From Phycisphaerales bacterium (lineage in GTDB: Bacteria > Planctomycetota > Phycisphaerae > UBA1845), in the NCBI GenBank assembly GCA_020639095.1, contig JACKHH010000027.1, forward strand, positions 1 through 42,736: a DNA stretch of 42,736 bases. Direction: 5' to 3'. Within the stretch, counting starts at the first letter, position 1. Every line of letters starts with the position of its first letter. The position numbers were made by a program, and so were the translations under genes. The notes under the pieces were generated by a model that was not told the DNA's origin, did not search any database, and saw only the letters and a list, made by a program, of their open reading frames with translations. This document shows, piece by piece, positions 24,904-33,089 of the stretch.

Positions 24904-25263
24904 TCAAATGAGATCGTCTTCTGGAATTCGATTGTAGGTTTGCAGCATCGTTGCCCGATCATTGTGATCCCAATACGCCATGCAAACTCCGATTGCGTCC
25001 TGTGATTTGTCCCGCGGCGCCATGCCGTCCAGCGCCCAGCCCGTCAACATTGCCGTGACCACGCTGCGAGCCGTCGCGCGCGGATCGCTGCGCGTTGATT
25101 CGCTGGTCTGACTTGCCAGTCGGATGATCTGGTCATTGTTGCCGTGCCACGCCAGGCCGATGGGTGCGGAGCGCATCGCGTTACCGCAGCCCTTGGAGTT
25201 GGTGTTGCCCGGCGCGCCGCGCGTACCCCGTGCCGAACAGTCTTGGCTGCGTCCCCTCTTCAC
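24904..25263 (-). pseudogene. Decayed ADP-ribosylglycohydrolase fragment
   Basis: 119 codons open. The central part reads NSKGCGNAMRSAPIGLAWHG and then ASQTSESTRSDPRATARSVV, matching the DraG/ADP-ribosylglycohydrolase signature SKGCGxxMRxAPxGL followed by A...S..TH.DPxA. Just before it, RGAPGNT abuts NSKGCG, whereas in full proteins APGNT is followed by ~15-20 residues before that motif, so a short internal deletion is likely. The usual enzyme is about 300 residues with N-terminal metal-binding motifs; neither the N-terminal half nor the C-terminal Asp pair is present. The expected His of TH is Arg. No ribosome-binding site is evident. Best read as a remnant. Confidence 0.65.
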
Positions 25264-25377
25264 TTCCTTACTTTTCCGTTCCGTTTCATGTCGGCGCTGG
25301 CTTTGGCTGTGGACGACGGTACGATTTGTTCATTCGTCGGTCGGCAATTCGGAGTGCGGCATTAACTGGAGATGGCC

Positions 25378-25536
25378 ATGTTTGATCCTGTTACTGGTGT
25401 GCTGGACGTATTGAGTTTGATGATCGCGGTGATCGCAACGCCGTTGGTCTTGTTCAAACAGTTCTTTTTCGACATCGGCAACTTCTTCTTGTTCGATGTC
25501 TTTCAACTCGGACCCTACTTGCCCATCACGTTCTAG
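25378..25536 (+). CDS. 52-residue hydrophobic small protein
   Basis: ATG 25378 with TGGAG seven bases upstream (an in-frame ATG at 25372 is too close to it). Protein is MFDPVTGVLDVLSLMIAVIA then TPLVLFKQFFFDIGNFFLFD and ends VFQLGPYLPITF. One or two membrane-embedded helices with many Phe residues. No homologue known to me. The reading frame shows GC-rich third positions (GTC, TTC, CTG), which supports translation. It stands alone between the remnant above and a REP-like palindrome. Confidence 0.45.
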   Translation: MFDPVTGVLDVLSLMIAVIATPLVLFKQFFFDIGNFFLFDVFQLGPYLPITF

Positions 25537-25627
25537 ACGAGCAGTCACGACGGCTGGGAGGAATTGAACGCACGCGGCGAATTGCGCCTTGTTTGATGTG
25601 TTGTGTTCGGGGGCGTGATTCCGTGAT

Positions 25628-25657
25628 GGCCCCAGGCTTGGCGCCTGGGGTTCTGAT
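25628..25657 (+). repeat. REP-like hairpin, copy 1 of a 30-base family
   Basis: Perfect 8-base stem CCCCAGGC / GCCTGGGG with loop TTGGC, followed by TTCTGAT. Identical to 32991-33020 except for A-to-G and T-to-C at the two paired stem positions, a compensatory change. Located in the 256-base spacer between the 52-residue ORF and the FG-GAP gene, in which I see no gene. Confidence 0.75.
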
Positions 25658-25792
25658 GCGTTCTCCAAATAGAGCGGCACGGACAAGCATTGCTCGCCCG
25701 TGCCACGCGCATCTGATTGGAGTTCTGTTGTAGCTTCGCGCGATTCGCGGATCTTGTTCCGTGTTTCGCGTTCTGCCTTCTTCGTTCGTCCC

Positions 25793-27343
25793 TCAGTTCC
25801 CGCGATTGTTGCGGAATAGCACCAGCGCGTCGTTCGACAGGCCGCTCAGCGCGCCGCGGTCGAGCGTGGCGATGATGTCGTTGTAGCCGTCACCGTCCAC
25901 GTCAACGATGATCAGCGAGTTGATCAACGTACCGCCCGTTGCGAGTCCGCTCGAGTTCGGATCGGTCGCAACGACGGCGAGCGGGTCCGCGTTCGGATCG
26001 GTCACCGATGCCGGATCGTCGTCGATCAGCAGCGACTCCTGCCAGAAGTTGTACACGTTCGTATCGTTGCCCGAGTAGGGCGTGAACCACGCGACGGCAC
26101 CACCGGCAGCGATGGCTGCATCGGTCTTTCCGTCACCGGTCACGTCGCCCAGCGCGATGGCTGCCGGCGGGCGTTCGCTGAACTCGGCGATGCTGTACAC
26201 CTGCCACGGATTGCGGATGAAGTTCGACGACGGCACCGCGGGCCGCTTAAACCACTGAATGATCTTGCCGGTGGCAGACCGCACGAGCACGTCCGAGTGG
26301 CCGTCGCCGTCGATGTCCGCGATGTCGACGATGTCGGCTTCCGTGGCCACCTGGCCGATCGGTGCGTGCTGCGGCCAAACGCCGTACACGTCCGAGACGT
26401 CGCCGAAGTTGGCGGGATTGGGAATCCAACGAACGTTCGCGTTCTTCGCGTTCGGGAAGGTGGCGACGATGTCGTTGTCGCCGTCGTCATCCACGTCCAC
26501 GATGCGGCAGGCGCCGACCTTCGGCACGTCGCCGTGAATCGGAATCCGGTCCCAGTTATCGCCGTTGCGGCCGGTGGCTCCGCCGGGGTTCGGATAGAGG
26601 TCGATCGAGTTGATGAAGTCGTCCGTCGCGGGGTCGCCTTCGGCGCGGTTGAGCGCGACGACGATGTCCGGCCCGTCTACGCCGTCAATCTCACCCACGT
26701 CGAGGCTGGTGTAGCCGCCTTTTTCCGGCAGCGGGTCTTCTTCATCGGTACCGGCAAGCTGTGCCTGCGGTATGGTCGTGCTGACGAACGGTTCTTCGTA
26801 GACGTTGCCGGGGTTGAAGAACAGCACCATCGCGCCCGACACCGCATTCTCAAGCAGTCCGCCGTTTTCCGTCACGTCGCAGTCGTCGCGCGAAGGATCG
26901 CAACGCGCAATTAGACCGGTGTCCTTCACCAGCACGACGATGTCATCGAAACCGTCCTGGTCGAGGTCCGCAACTTTCAGACCCGCAACGCGTGCGATCG
27001 GCGACGTGCCGCCGACCGGAATCGTCGCGAAGACGATGCCGCCCGTCGCGGTGCGCTGCTGCACATGAATCTGAATGGGCTGCGACTGGTTCCAGGCGCT
27101 GGCGATGTCGAGCATGCCGTCATTGTTGAAGTCGCCAACGTCAGCAAACTGCGGGCCCGCGGAATCCTCAGCCGGTGGGTCGACCTGGATCGCGCTGAAC
27201 GTTGACGTCGCGGTCCTGCCATTGTTGAGGAAGTCGCCGGGATTGATATTTCCCGATCCGCTCGAATACATCGAGTCGCAACCGATCAGACCGGCAGTGC
27301 CGATCCCGCCCGCGATCAAGATGATTGCAAGTTTCCGCTTCAT
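25793..27343 (-). CDS. FG-GAP/VCBS repeat lipoprotein
   Basis: 516 residues from ATG 27343, supported by GGGAGA upstream and by the signal that follows: MKRKLAIILIAGGIGTAGLIGC is a full lipoprotein signal with lipobox LIGC. The mature protein has at least six calcium-binding loops of the DxDxDGxxD kind (DFNNDGMLD, DLDQDGFDD, DVDDDGDND, DIDGDGHSD, DVTGDGKTD, DVDGDGYND), spaced as in an FG-GAP beta-propeller. Likely anchored at a membrane and binding a partner or polymer; no enzyme motif. Paralogue of the next gene upstream, 80 bases away on the same strand. Confidence 0.88.
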   Translation of the reverse strand: MKRKLAIILIAGGIGTAGLIGCDSMYSSGSGNINPGDFLNNGRTATSTFSAIQVDPPAEDSAGPQFADVGDFNNDGMLDIASAWNQSQPIQIHVQQRTATGGIVFATIPVGGTSPIARVAGLKVADLDQDGFDDIVVLVKDTGLIARCDPSRDDCDVTENGGLLENAVSGAMVLFFNPGNVYEEPFVSTTIPQAQLAGTDEEDPLPEKGGYTSLDVGEIDGVDGPDIVVALNRAEGDPATDDFINSIDLYPNPGGATGRNGDNWDRIPIHGDVPKVGACRIVDVDDDGDNDIVATFPNAKNANVRWIPNPANFGDVSDVYGVWPQHAPIGQVATEADIVDIADIDGDGHSDVLVRSATGKIIQWFKRPAVPSSNFIRNPWQVYSIAEFSERPPAAIALGDVTGDGKTDAAIAAGGAVAWFTPYSGNDTNVYNFWQESLLIDDDPASVTDPNADPLAVVATDPNSSGLATGGTLINSLIIVDVDGDGYNDIIATLDRGALSGLSNDALVLFRNNRGN

Positions 27344-27423
27344 ATCGCGGTGTCTCCCGAGTGCGGTCATATCGGCGGATGCCCGCCGCGTCGTTTTTCT
27401 GCGTGGACGCATGACACTCATTC

Positions 27424-29703
27424 TCAATCTCCCGCCTCATCGAGGATCGTGTTGCGGAACCACAGCAGGGTGTCGTTGAACAAACCGCTGACCACGCGGC
27501 GATCGAACGTCGCGATCACGTCGTTGGCGCCGTCACCGTCGAGGTCAACAATGGTCAGACCGTAAATCACCGTGCCGTCGTCCACGAAGTCGGGATCGTT
27601 GGGGTCGTCGGTCGTGCCATTCGCTTTCGTGTCGTCCACAACGAACAGCTCGCCCCATTGCTCGTAGCGCGAGTTCACCAGCGCGCCGTCATACCAGTAG
27701 ACCACGCCACCAGCCGCTACCGCGACGTTGTTCAATCCGTCACCGGTCAGGTCGCCGATCGCGAGGCCCGCGGGCCGACCGATCTCATACTCCGCCATCG
27801 AGTACACCTGCCACGGGAAGTTGAATCGCTCGGGCACAACGTCCGGCGGCGGGAAGATCGGTTCGCCATCGGCTGCTCCGGGATGGCGGAACCACTGCAC
27901 CGCCTGGCCGGGAGCCGAGCGCATCAGCACGTCGTCGAACCCGTCGCCGTCGATGTCGCCGATTTCGATGACGTTCGCGTGCGTGTCGACGTGGCCGACC
28001 GGGCGACTCTCCCAATTGCTCGCATCGAGCACGCCGGTCGCGCCGACGTTGTTCACCGGGTTACGCAGCCACGAGATGTTCCGCGTGAGCGCGTCCGGAT
28101 AGGTGAAAACCAAGTCCACATCGTCGTCGAGATCGACCTGGCTGGGCTTGATGTCGCTGATCGTGGGCAGGTCGCGTTCGAGCGCGATGGGCGCCCAGGT
28201 GCTGGCCGTCACGATCGCAAGGGCGGATTCGCTCAGCGTGCCGTCGCTCACAACCACGCGGAAACGCAGTTCGCCGCCCGTCGTCGGGACAGAGAAGCTG
28301 GCCGACGAGGAGTTCGCGCCGGTAAGCGTGACGTTCGGACCTGCAACCTGCGTCCAGGAGTAGCTCAGCGCGCCGCCGTCAGGATCGGACGCGGACGCAA
28401 CAAGGTCCACGGTGATTGCACCGGGGTTTTCGGCATCCGCCACCGCCACCAGATTCGTGTCCGTCTGAACGAACGGCGGTTGGTTGGCGGGGCTGCCCAC
28501 CACGACGTTGACGCGATCGGTGTCGGATTCACCGTTGTCGGTAACCGTAAGTTGGAACGTGAGCGTCGCGTCGGCAGCGGGCGCGGTGAACTGCGGCTCG
28601 ACCGCGTTCGCCGACGAGAGTGCGACGGCTGGTCCTGCGATCTGCGTCCAGGTGTAATTCAAACCGTCGGTTGAGTATGCCGGTCCCACGCCCGCGATGC
28701 CGCGGCCCGCGTAGCTGCCGGTACCGTCGAGCGTGACGCTGTCACCCTGGCCCGCGATGATCGACTGACCCGCGTCCGCCGTCACGGTGAACGGAATGCC
28801 GCCCGAGTTGAGCGTGTTGTTGCCGCCCGGGTTGGCGTAGAGCACCACGCGGTTCACCGGATCGGGATCGTCGCCGTAGAACTCGCACTGCGCGGGGTTG
28901 TACGCGACCGCGATATCCGGACCGTTGATGCCGTCGAAGTCAGCGACAGCCATGCCGGTGTAACCGTTGAATTCGGGGAAGGTGCGGCCTTCGGAGACGT
29001 CAGTGTCGCGCCGACCTGGGAGCTGCGAACGTTCGAGTCGCACTTCCGTCCACGCATCACCGTCGGTGATGTCGTCGAGGTTGCCCGGGCTGATGAGCAG
29101 TTCGATCTCGCCCATGCCCGCATCCTGAATGACTTCAAAGTAGTCTTCGCCGCCGGGCGTGGGGCAAACGCCGACGCTGCCGGTTTCCTTCACGAGCACA
29201 ACCGCATCGAGCCAGCCGTCACCGTTGAAGTCGCCCATGTCGACGTCGGCGATGGACCCGATCGGGCCGGTACCACCGAGCGTCGCGGTGACGAAGAAGA
29301 TTCCGCCTTCGGCATCACGCCGCTGGAGGTGAATCTGTACGGGTTGGCTTTGGTTCCACGCGGTGATCAGGTCGATGAGCCCGTCGTTGTCGATGTCGAA
29401 CGGCATGACGAACTTGGGACCAGCCGACGATTCGAGCGCCGGATCGATCTGGATCGCGCGGAAGTGACTCTGCGTTTCTTCGCCGATCGAGGCTTGCTCC
29501 TCGGAGGTCGGCGGAGGCACGGCATTGTCGAGGTCGTTGGTTCCTTCGACGAAGAAACCGGACGCGTCAGCAGTTGACGATCCCGACCCGCTACCACTGC
29601 CGCCAGAACCGGAGCCGCCTCCTGTACCGGAGGACTGGCAACCGTAAATCCCGGCGGTCAGTAAGGCAGCCGCGAGCATATATGGGCGGATGCGCATCAT
29701 CAT
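27424..29703 (-). CDS. FG-GAP/VCBS lipoprotein with two Ig/PKD-like domains
   Basis: 759 residues. Lipoprotein signal ending GIYGC (Cys22), then a flexible Gly/Ser linker (SSGTGGGSGSGGSGSGSGSS). N-terminal propeller blades (DIDNDGLID, DFNGDGWLD), two beta-sandwich domains at ~residues 300-510 (VTADAGQSIIAGQGDSVTLDG, then QTDTNLVAVADAENPG; both with LSYSWTQVAGP-type strands), then more blades (DIDGDGFDD, DLTGDGLNN, DLDGDGAND). Paralogue of the downstream gene, which lacks the inserted pair of domains. The ATG triplet at the start makes the exact first Met uncertain. First gene of the two-gene unit. Confidence 0.88.
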   Translation of the reverse strand: MMMRIRPYMLAAALLTAGIYGCQSSGTGGGSGSGGSGSGSGSSTADASGFFVEGTNDLDNAVPPPTSEEQASIGEETQSHFRAIQIDPALESSAGPKFVMPFDIDNDGLIDLITAWNQSQPVQIHLQRRDAEGGIFFVTATLGGTGPIGSIADVDMGDFNGDGWLDAVVLVKETGSVGVCPTPGGEDYFEVIQDAGMGEIELLISPGNLDDITDGDAWTEVRLERSQLPGRRDTDVSEGRTFPEFNGYTGMAVADFDGINGPDIAVAYNPAQCEFYGDDPDPVNRVVLYANPGGNNTLNSGGIPFTVTADAGQSIIAGQGDSVTLDGTGSYAGRGIAGVGPAYSTDGLNYTWTQIAGPAVALSSANAVEPQFTAPAADATLTFQLTVTDNGESDTDRVNVVVGSPANQPPFVQTDTNLVAVADAENPGAITVDLVASASDPDGGALSYSWTQVAGPNVTLTGANSSSASFSVPTTGGELRFRVVVSDGTLSESALAIVTASTWAPIALERDLPTISDIKPSQVDLDDDVDLVFTYPDALTRNISWLRNPVNNVGATGVLDASNWESRPVGHVDTHANVIEIGDIDGDGFDDVLMRSAPGQAVQWFRHPGAADGEPIFPPPDVVPERFNFPWQVYSMAEYEIGRPAGLAIGDLTGDGLNNVAVAAGGVVYWYDGALVNSRYEQWGELFVVDDTKANGTTDDPNDPDFVDDGTVIYGLTIVDLDGDGANDVIATFDRRVVSGLFNDTLLWFRNTILDEAGD

Positions 29704-29902
29704 GGGGTGGCTCTCCCTGACCGGATGTTTTCGTCCGGCAAATCTGCGAGTATTCTCAACTGCGTTATCGGTTTGGGTTGGGAGTCACTTTCGAGGGATC
29801 GGGCGGTGTGTGCGGGCGCGCGGAAGCGTCCAATAATCGAATTCACCGTGCATCGTTCCCTGTGTCCGGTGAGTGTACGATACGATTGAACGGCGCGCGG
29901 AC

Positions 29903-30418
29903 ATGACTGAAGTTACGTTTCTGGATTTGGATGATCGTGCGTTGCTGGCGCAGTGTGCGATCGATGTTTATCGGGCGAGCGGGCCCGGTGGGCAAAAACG
30001 CAATAAAACGGAGTCGGCTGTCCGATTGCGTCATCAACCCACCGGGATCATCGCCAAGGCGGAAGAGAGTCGCAGCCAGCACGAGAACAAAGCCCGGGCG
30101 CTGAAACGCCTGCGCCGTGATATCGCGTTGCACGTGCGGCGCATGATCGACATTGAGACGTATGCACCGAGCGAATTGCTCGCTGGTTGTATCAGTGGGT
30201 CCGGTAAGATGCACGTTGGCGGCCGCGATCATCGCTACAACGCAGCCGTTTGGGAAATACTCGATGTGCTGTATGCGACCGGTGTACGCGTTTCGACGAC
30301 GGCGGAGCGGATCGGTGTGAGCACCGCGAATTTGAGCGGTTTTCTCCGAGACGACGACAGCGTGTGGCGCAGGGTCAACGAGATGCGCACCGCTGCCGGT
30401 TTGAAGGCGCTAAAGTAG
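29903..30418 (+). CDS. Release-factor-like GGQ protein with C-terminal helix-turn-helix
   Basis: 171 residues from ATG 29903. The peptidyl-tRNA hydrolase motif SGPGGQKRNKTESAVRLRH holds the catalytic GGQ; ESRSQHENKARALKRLR is the usual basic follow-up. There is no stop-codon-reading domain, so it resembles rescue factors (ArfB-like) or the short release-factor-like proteins. Residues ~115-171 look like a winged helix or similar (WEILDVLYATGVRVSTTAERIGVSTANL), not found in ArfB. It may free peptides from stalled ribosomes. An upstream ATG-like start at 29873 would add ten residues and lacks a ribosome-binding site. Confidence 0.85.
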   Translation: MTEVTFLDLDDRALLAQCAIDVYRASGPGGQKRNKTESAVRLRHQPTGIIAKAEESRSQHENKARALKRLRRDIALHVRRMIDIETYAPSELLAGCISGSGKMHVGGRDHRYNAAVWEILDVLYATGVRVSTTAERIGVSTANLSGFLRDDDSVWRRVNEMRTAAGLKALK

Positions 30419-30471
30419 ATGGAAGAGACGCCGGTCGTGTTCGGCGCTGTCCACCAAGAAAGTCGAATGAC

Positions 30472-30975
30472 ATGCCTGCTCCCGTACACAAAGGTAAGAC
30501 CGTCGAACACGTCACCTGTGCCGTGCTGACGATCAGCGATACGCGCACACCGGAAACAGATACCGGTGGCGATGCGATTGTGACACGTCTGGAAGCCGTT
30601 GGTCATGTTGTGCGCGTTCGCGAAATCCTCCGCGACGAACCGGCGCAGATCGGTGAACGCGTCCGCGCATTGTGTGTCAGCGGCGAATGCGGGGCGGTCC
30701 TGCTGACGGGGGGTACCGGGCTGTCACCGCGCGACACCACCTACGAAGCCGTTATGGGACTCTTGAACAAACAGCTCGACGGATTCGGCGAACTGTTCCG
30801 CATGCTCAGCTACGAGCAGGTTGGACCGGCTGCCATGCTCTCGCGCGCCGTCGCCGGGCTCCGCGGCAAGACTGCGGTCTTCGCGATGCCGGGATCGCCC
30901 AAGGCCGTTGAACTGGCCATGGACAAACTCATCATTCCCGAATTGGGGCACATCGCCTGGCTCGCAGCGAACTAG
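30472..30975 (+). CDS. moaB: Molybdenum cofactor biosynthesis protein MoaB (MogA-like)
   Basis: 167 residues, usual length. Adenylates molybdopterin before molybdenum insertion. Motifs: VLTISDTRTPETDTGGD near residue 20, LLTGGTGLSPRDTTYEAV in the middle, MPGSPKAVELAMDKLIIPELGH near the end. It is on the same strand as the release-factor-like gene, 53 bases downstream. No other molybdenum gene is in the window, so its partner genes lie elsewhere. Confidence 0.93.
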   Translation: MPAPVHKGKTVEHVTCAVLTISDTRTPETDTGGDAIVTRLEAVGHVVRVREILRDEPAQIGERVRALCVSGECGAVLLTGGTGLSPRDTTYEAVMGLLNKQLDGFGELFRMLSYEQVGPAAMLSRAVAGLRGKTAVFAMPGSPKAVELAMDKLIIPELGHIAWLAAN

Positions 30976-31073
30976 CCGCAACCATCTTCCGATAACGCAC
31001 TCGGCAGGATCACCTCGGCGACTGCACCGATAAGGATGCAGGTGCATGCGCTTTGCGTGGCTGGCGCGAGGAT

Positions 31074-31709
31074 ATGTTTACGTTGATCGAAACTCGGCTG
31101 ACAACCCAACGCTCCGGACAGATGTCGCTTCGATTCACGGCACGGCGTGCACGTCGCCGCGCGATTACGCTTGTTGAGTTGCTCATCGCGCTGACGATTG
31201 CATCGCTGGTGGGGTTGGCGACAGTCGGCATGCTCACCGCGGCTGCCTATGGTTCCACCTCGCAGTTGGGCATGCGCAAGTTGATGGTCGTCACGCGGAC
31301 CGTCTCGATGCGAGTGAACCACGCAATAAGCACGTGTCTTGATTTCGGTGTGCAGCCTGCTGGTAACAACATGATCATTTGGGTGGAGGACACAAACGAT
31401 GATGATGTCTGGCAGTACGGTGAAATACTGCTGCTTGAGTACGACTCGACGAACAAAGAACTCCTGATGTACCGCGACACGTCCGACACAACTGACTTCA
31501 CCACCTACGCTGCGTTCCGACTCAATGCGTTGGCTAACTACACATCGGTATGCTGGGCGTCAGGCGTCACCGATGTGGATTTTGAGAAAAGTGGATTGGT
31601 CGGCTCCGAGCCCAACATAGTGAGCTATCGCATCACGATTGAACGTGACGGACTTAGCGATACAGTCATTGGAGCAGCCGCCGTACGCAACACCATACCA
31701 ACGCCCTGA
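31074..31709 (+). CDS. Stand-alone pseudopilin/prepilin-like protein
   Basis: 211 residues from ATG 31074 (ATG 31122 is an equally good start, giving a 15-residue leader). Processing site RRRA/ITLVELLIALTIASLVGLA, with Ala before the cut and the conserved Glu at +5. The rest reads like GspH/GspJ-type or general secretion pseudopilins (MRVNHAISTCLDFGVQPAG). Located 25 kb away from the main assembly cluster, with no other pilus gene nearby. Probably exported by that same machine, but this is only inference. Confidence 0.8.
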   Translation: MFTLIETRLTTQRSGQMSLRFTARRARRRAITLVELLIALTIASLVGLATVGMLTAAAYGSTSQLGMRKLMVVTRTVSMRVNHAISTCLDFGVQPAGNNMIIWVEDTNDDDVWQYGEILLLEYDSTNKELLMYRDTSDTTDFTTYAAFRLNALANYTSVCWASGVTDVDFEKSGLVGSEPNIVSYRITIERDGLSDTVIGAAAVRNTIPTP

Positions 31710-31754
31710 CACGGCCATGCTCCGCTGTCGCACACCCAGGGTTTCCCGGCCTGA

Positions 31755-31783
31755 TTGACGCTTTCGCAAGCGCCAAATACACT
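31755..31783 (+). promoter_or_regulatory. Sigma-70 promoter for pheA
   Basis: TTGACG (31755-31760) and TACACT (31778-31783) with exactly 17 bases between them. It gives a leader of ~84 bases before the GTG start at 31874. The best promoter match in this part of the window. Confidence 0.6.
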
Positions 31784-31832
31784 AGCAAATTCGAGACGAC
31801 TTGCAGGTGTAGGTCTACCTGCATACCCGCAA

Positions 31833-31868
31833 ATGGTGCCGGCCTTTTTGAGGCGACTGACCAGGTAA
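31833..31868 (+). promoter_or_regulatory. Possible 11-codon leader ORF and stem-loops upstream of pheA
   Basis: ATG 31833 encodes MVPAFLRRLTR and stops five bases before the pheA GTG. A stem GCAGGT/ACCTGC (31803-31822) precedes it and GCCT-TTTTG-AGGC lies within. The peptide holds only one Phe, so classical attenuation by phenylalanyl-tRNA is weakly supported; translational coupling is an alternative. Confidence 0.25.
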
Positions 31869-31873
31869 CCGAG

Positions 31874-32965
31874 GTGAGCGTGTCCGCGAAGGACGACCAA
31901 CTAGCTGCGCTTCGCGGACGGATCGACGAGATCGACGCGGAGATTGTGCGTCTGGTCAACGCGCGGGCGCAGGCGGCTTCGGAGATCGGCAAGCTCAAGC
32001 GCACCTCGGGTGATGCGACGTACGTTCCGGATCGCGAGCGCGCGGTGCTCGATAAGGTGCTGGCTGCCAACGAAGGGCCGCTGGGCAACGATACCATCCT
32101 GGCGATCTACCGCGAGTTGATGAGCGGTTCGTTCACGCTTGAGCGTCCGCCGCGCGTCGCCTACCTCGGTCCGCCGGGGAGCTTTTCGCATCTTGCGGCG
32201 CGGCGCAAGTTTGGTTCGAGCGTCGAGTTCGAACCGCTCAAGCACATCGCCGCCGTGCTCGACGGCATCGAACGCGGGCACGTCGATCTGGGCCTTGTGC
32301 CGATTGAGAATTCACTGGGTGGCGGCGTTATCGACACGCTCGACGCGTTCGTCAATCACGACGTGAAGATTTGCGCCGAGGTCAACCTGTCGGTGCAACA
32401 CCACCTGCTGGCCAACTGCACGCTGGAGAGCATCGAACGCGTGTATTCAAAACCCGAGGTCTTCGCGCAGTGTCAGCGCTGGCTGACGGAGACGGGGCAC
32501 GTATCGAATACGATCGCGGTGGCGAGCACGAGCAAAGCGGCAGAGCTTGCCCGCGACGAAGCCAACAGTGCAGCCATCGGCAGCGAGCTTGCGTCGGAGA
32601 TCTACGGCGTTCGCAAGATTTGCGATCGCATCGAGGACGATCCCGGGAACGTAACGCGTTTCCTGGTCGTCTCGCGCAACAGTGCGAAGCCCACCGGCAA
32701 CGACAAAACGGCACTGCTCTTCGTCGCGTCGGACAAGCCCGGTTCGCTGGTCGAGGTGCTCGATGTCTTTCGCCGCGCTAACATCAACATGACGTACATC
32801 GAATCGCGTCCGAGCCGGGCGAAGAAGTTCGAGTACTGCTTCTTTGTGGATATCGTCGGGCACGCGGGCGATGCAGCCACGACGGCTGCCATCGACGCAG
32901 CGCGACAACATTGCCAGATGCTCCGTGTGTTGGGTTCGTTCCCGCGCGCGGATGAGGTGGTGTAA
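31874..32965 (+). CDS. pheA: Chorismate mutase / prephenate dehydratase (P-protein)
   Basis: 363 residues, typical. Converts chorismate to prephenate and then to phenylpyruvate. AroQ-type mutase at residues ~8-90 (LRGRIDEIDAEIVRLVNARA), dehydratase at ~95-270 (YLGPPGSFSHLAA; PIENSLGGGVIDTLD; NVTRFLVV with the TRF motif), and an ACT domain at ~280-360 (VEVLDVFRRANINMTYIESRP), which normally senses phenylalanine. All key motifs are intact. GTG start at 31874, with a second GTG six bases later better spaced from GAGGTG; either is possible. Downstream, after a REP-like hairpin, is DAHP synthase, so the pair serves aromatic amino acid synthesis. Confidence 0.96.
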   Translation: MSVSAKDDQLAALRGRIDEIDAEIVRLVNARAQAASEIGKLKRTSGDATYVPDRERAVLDKVLAANEGPLGNDTILAIYRELMSGSFTLERPPRVAYLGPPGSFSHLAARRKFGSSVEFEPLKHIAAVLDGIERGHVDLGLVPIENSLGGGVIDTLDAFVNHDVKICAEVNLSVQHHLLANCTLESIERVYSKPEVFAQCQRWLTETGHVSNTIAVASTSKAAELARDEANSAAIGSELASEIYGVRKICDRIEDDPGNVTRFLVVSRNSAKPTGNDKTALLFVASDKPGSLVEVLDVFRRANINMTYIESRPSRAKKFEYCFFVDIVGHAGDAATTAAIDAARQHCQMLRVLGSFPRADEVV

Positions 32966-32990
32966 GGGATTGGCAGCGAGATAGCTATTC

Positions 32991-33020
32991 GGCCCCGGGC
33001 TTGGCGCCCGGGGTTCTGAT
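32991..33020 (+). repeat. REP-like hairpin, copy 2 of a 30-base family
   Basis: Perfect 8-base stem CCCCGGGC / GCCCGGGG, loop TTGGC, then TTCTGAT. Differs from 25628-25657 at only two positions, and these pair with each other in the stem. Lies between pheA and the DAHP synthase gene; could act as a processing or attenuation signal for a joint transcript. Confidence 0.75.
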
Positions 33021-33089
33021 TTTCGCGATTTGACTGGTGGTGTAGTCTACTGTGGTGCGGGCATCATTGTCTGCACGAGGGAAGGTGCG

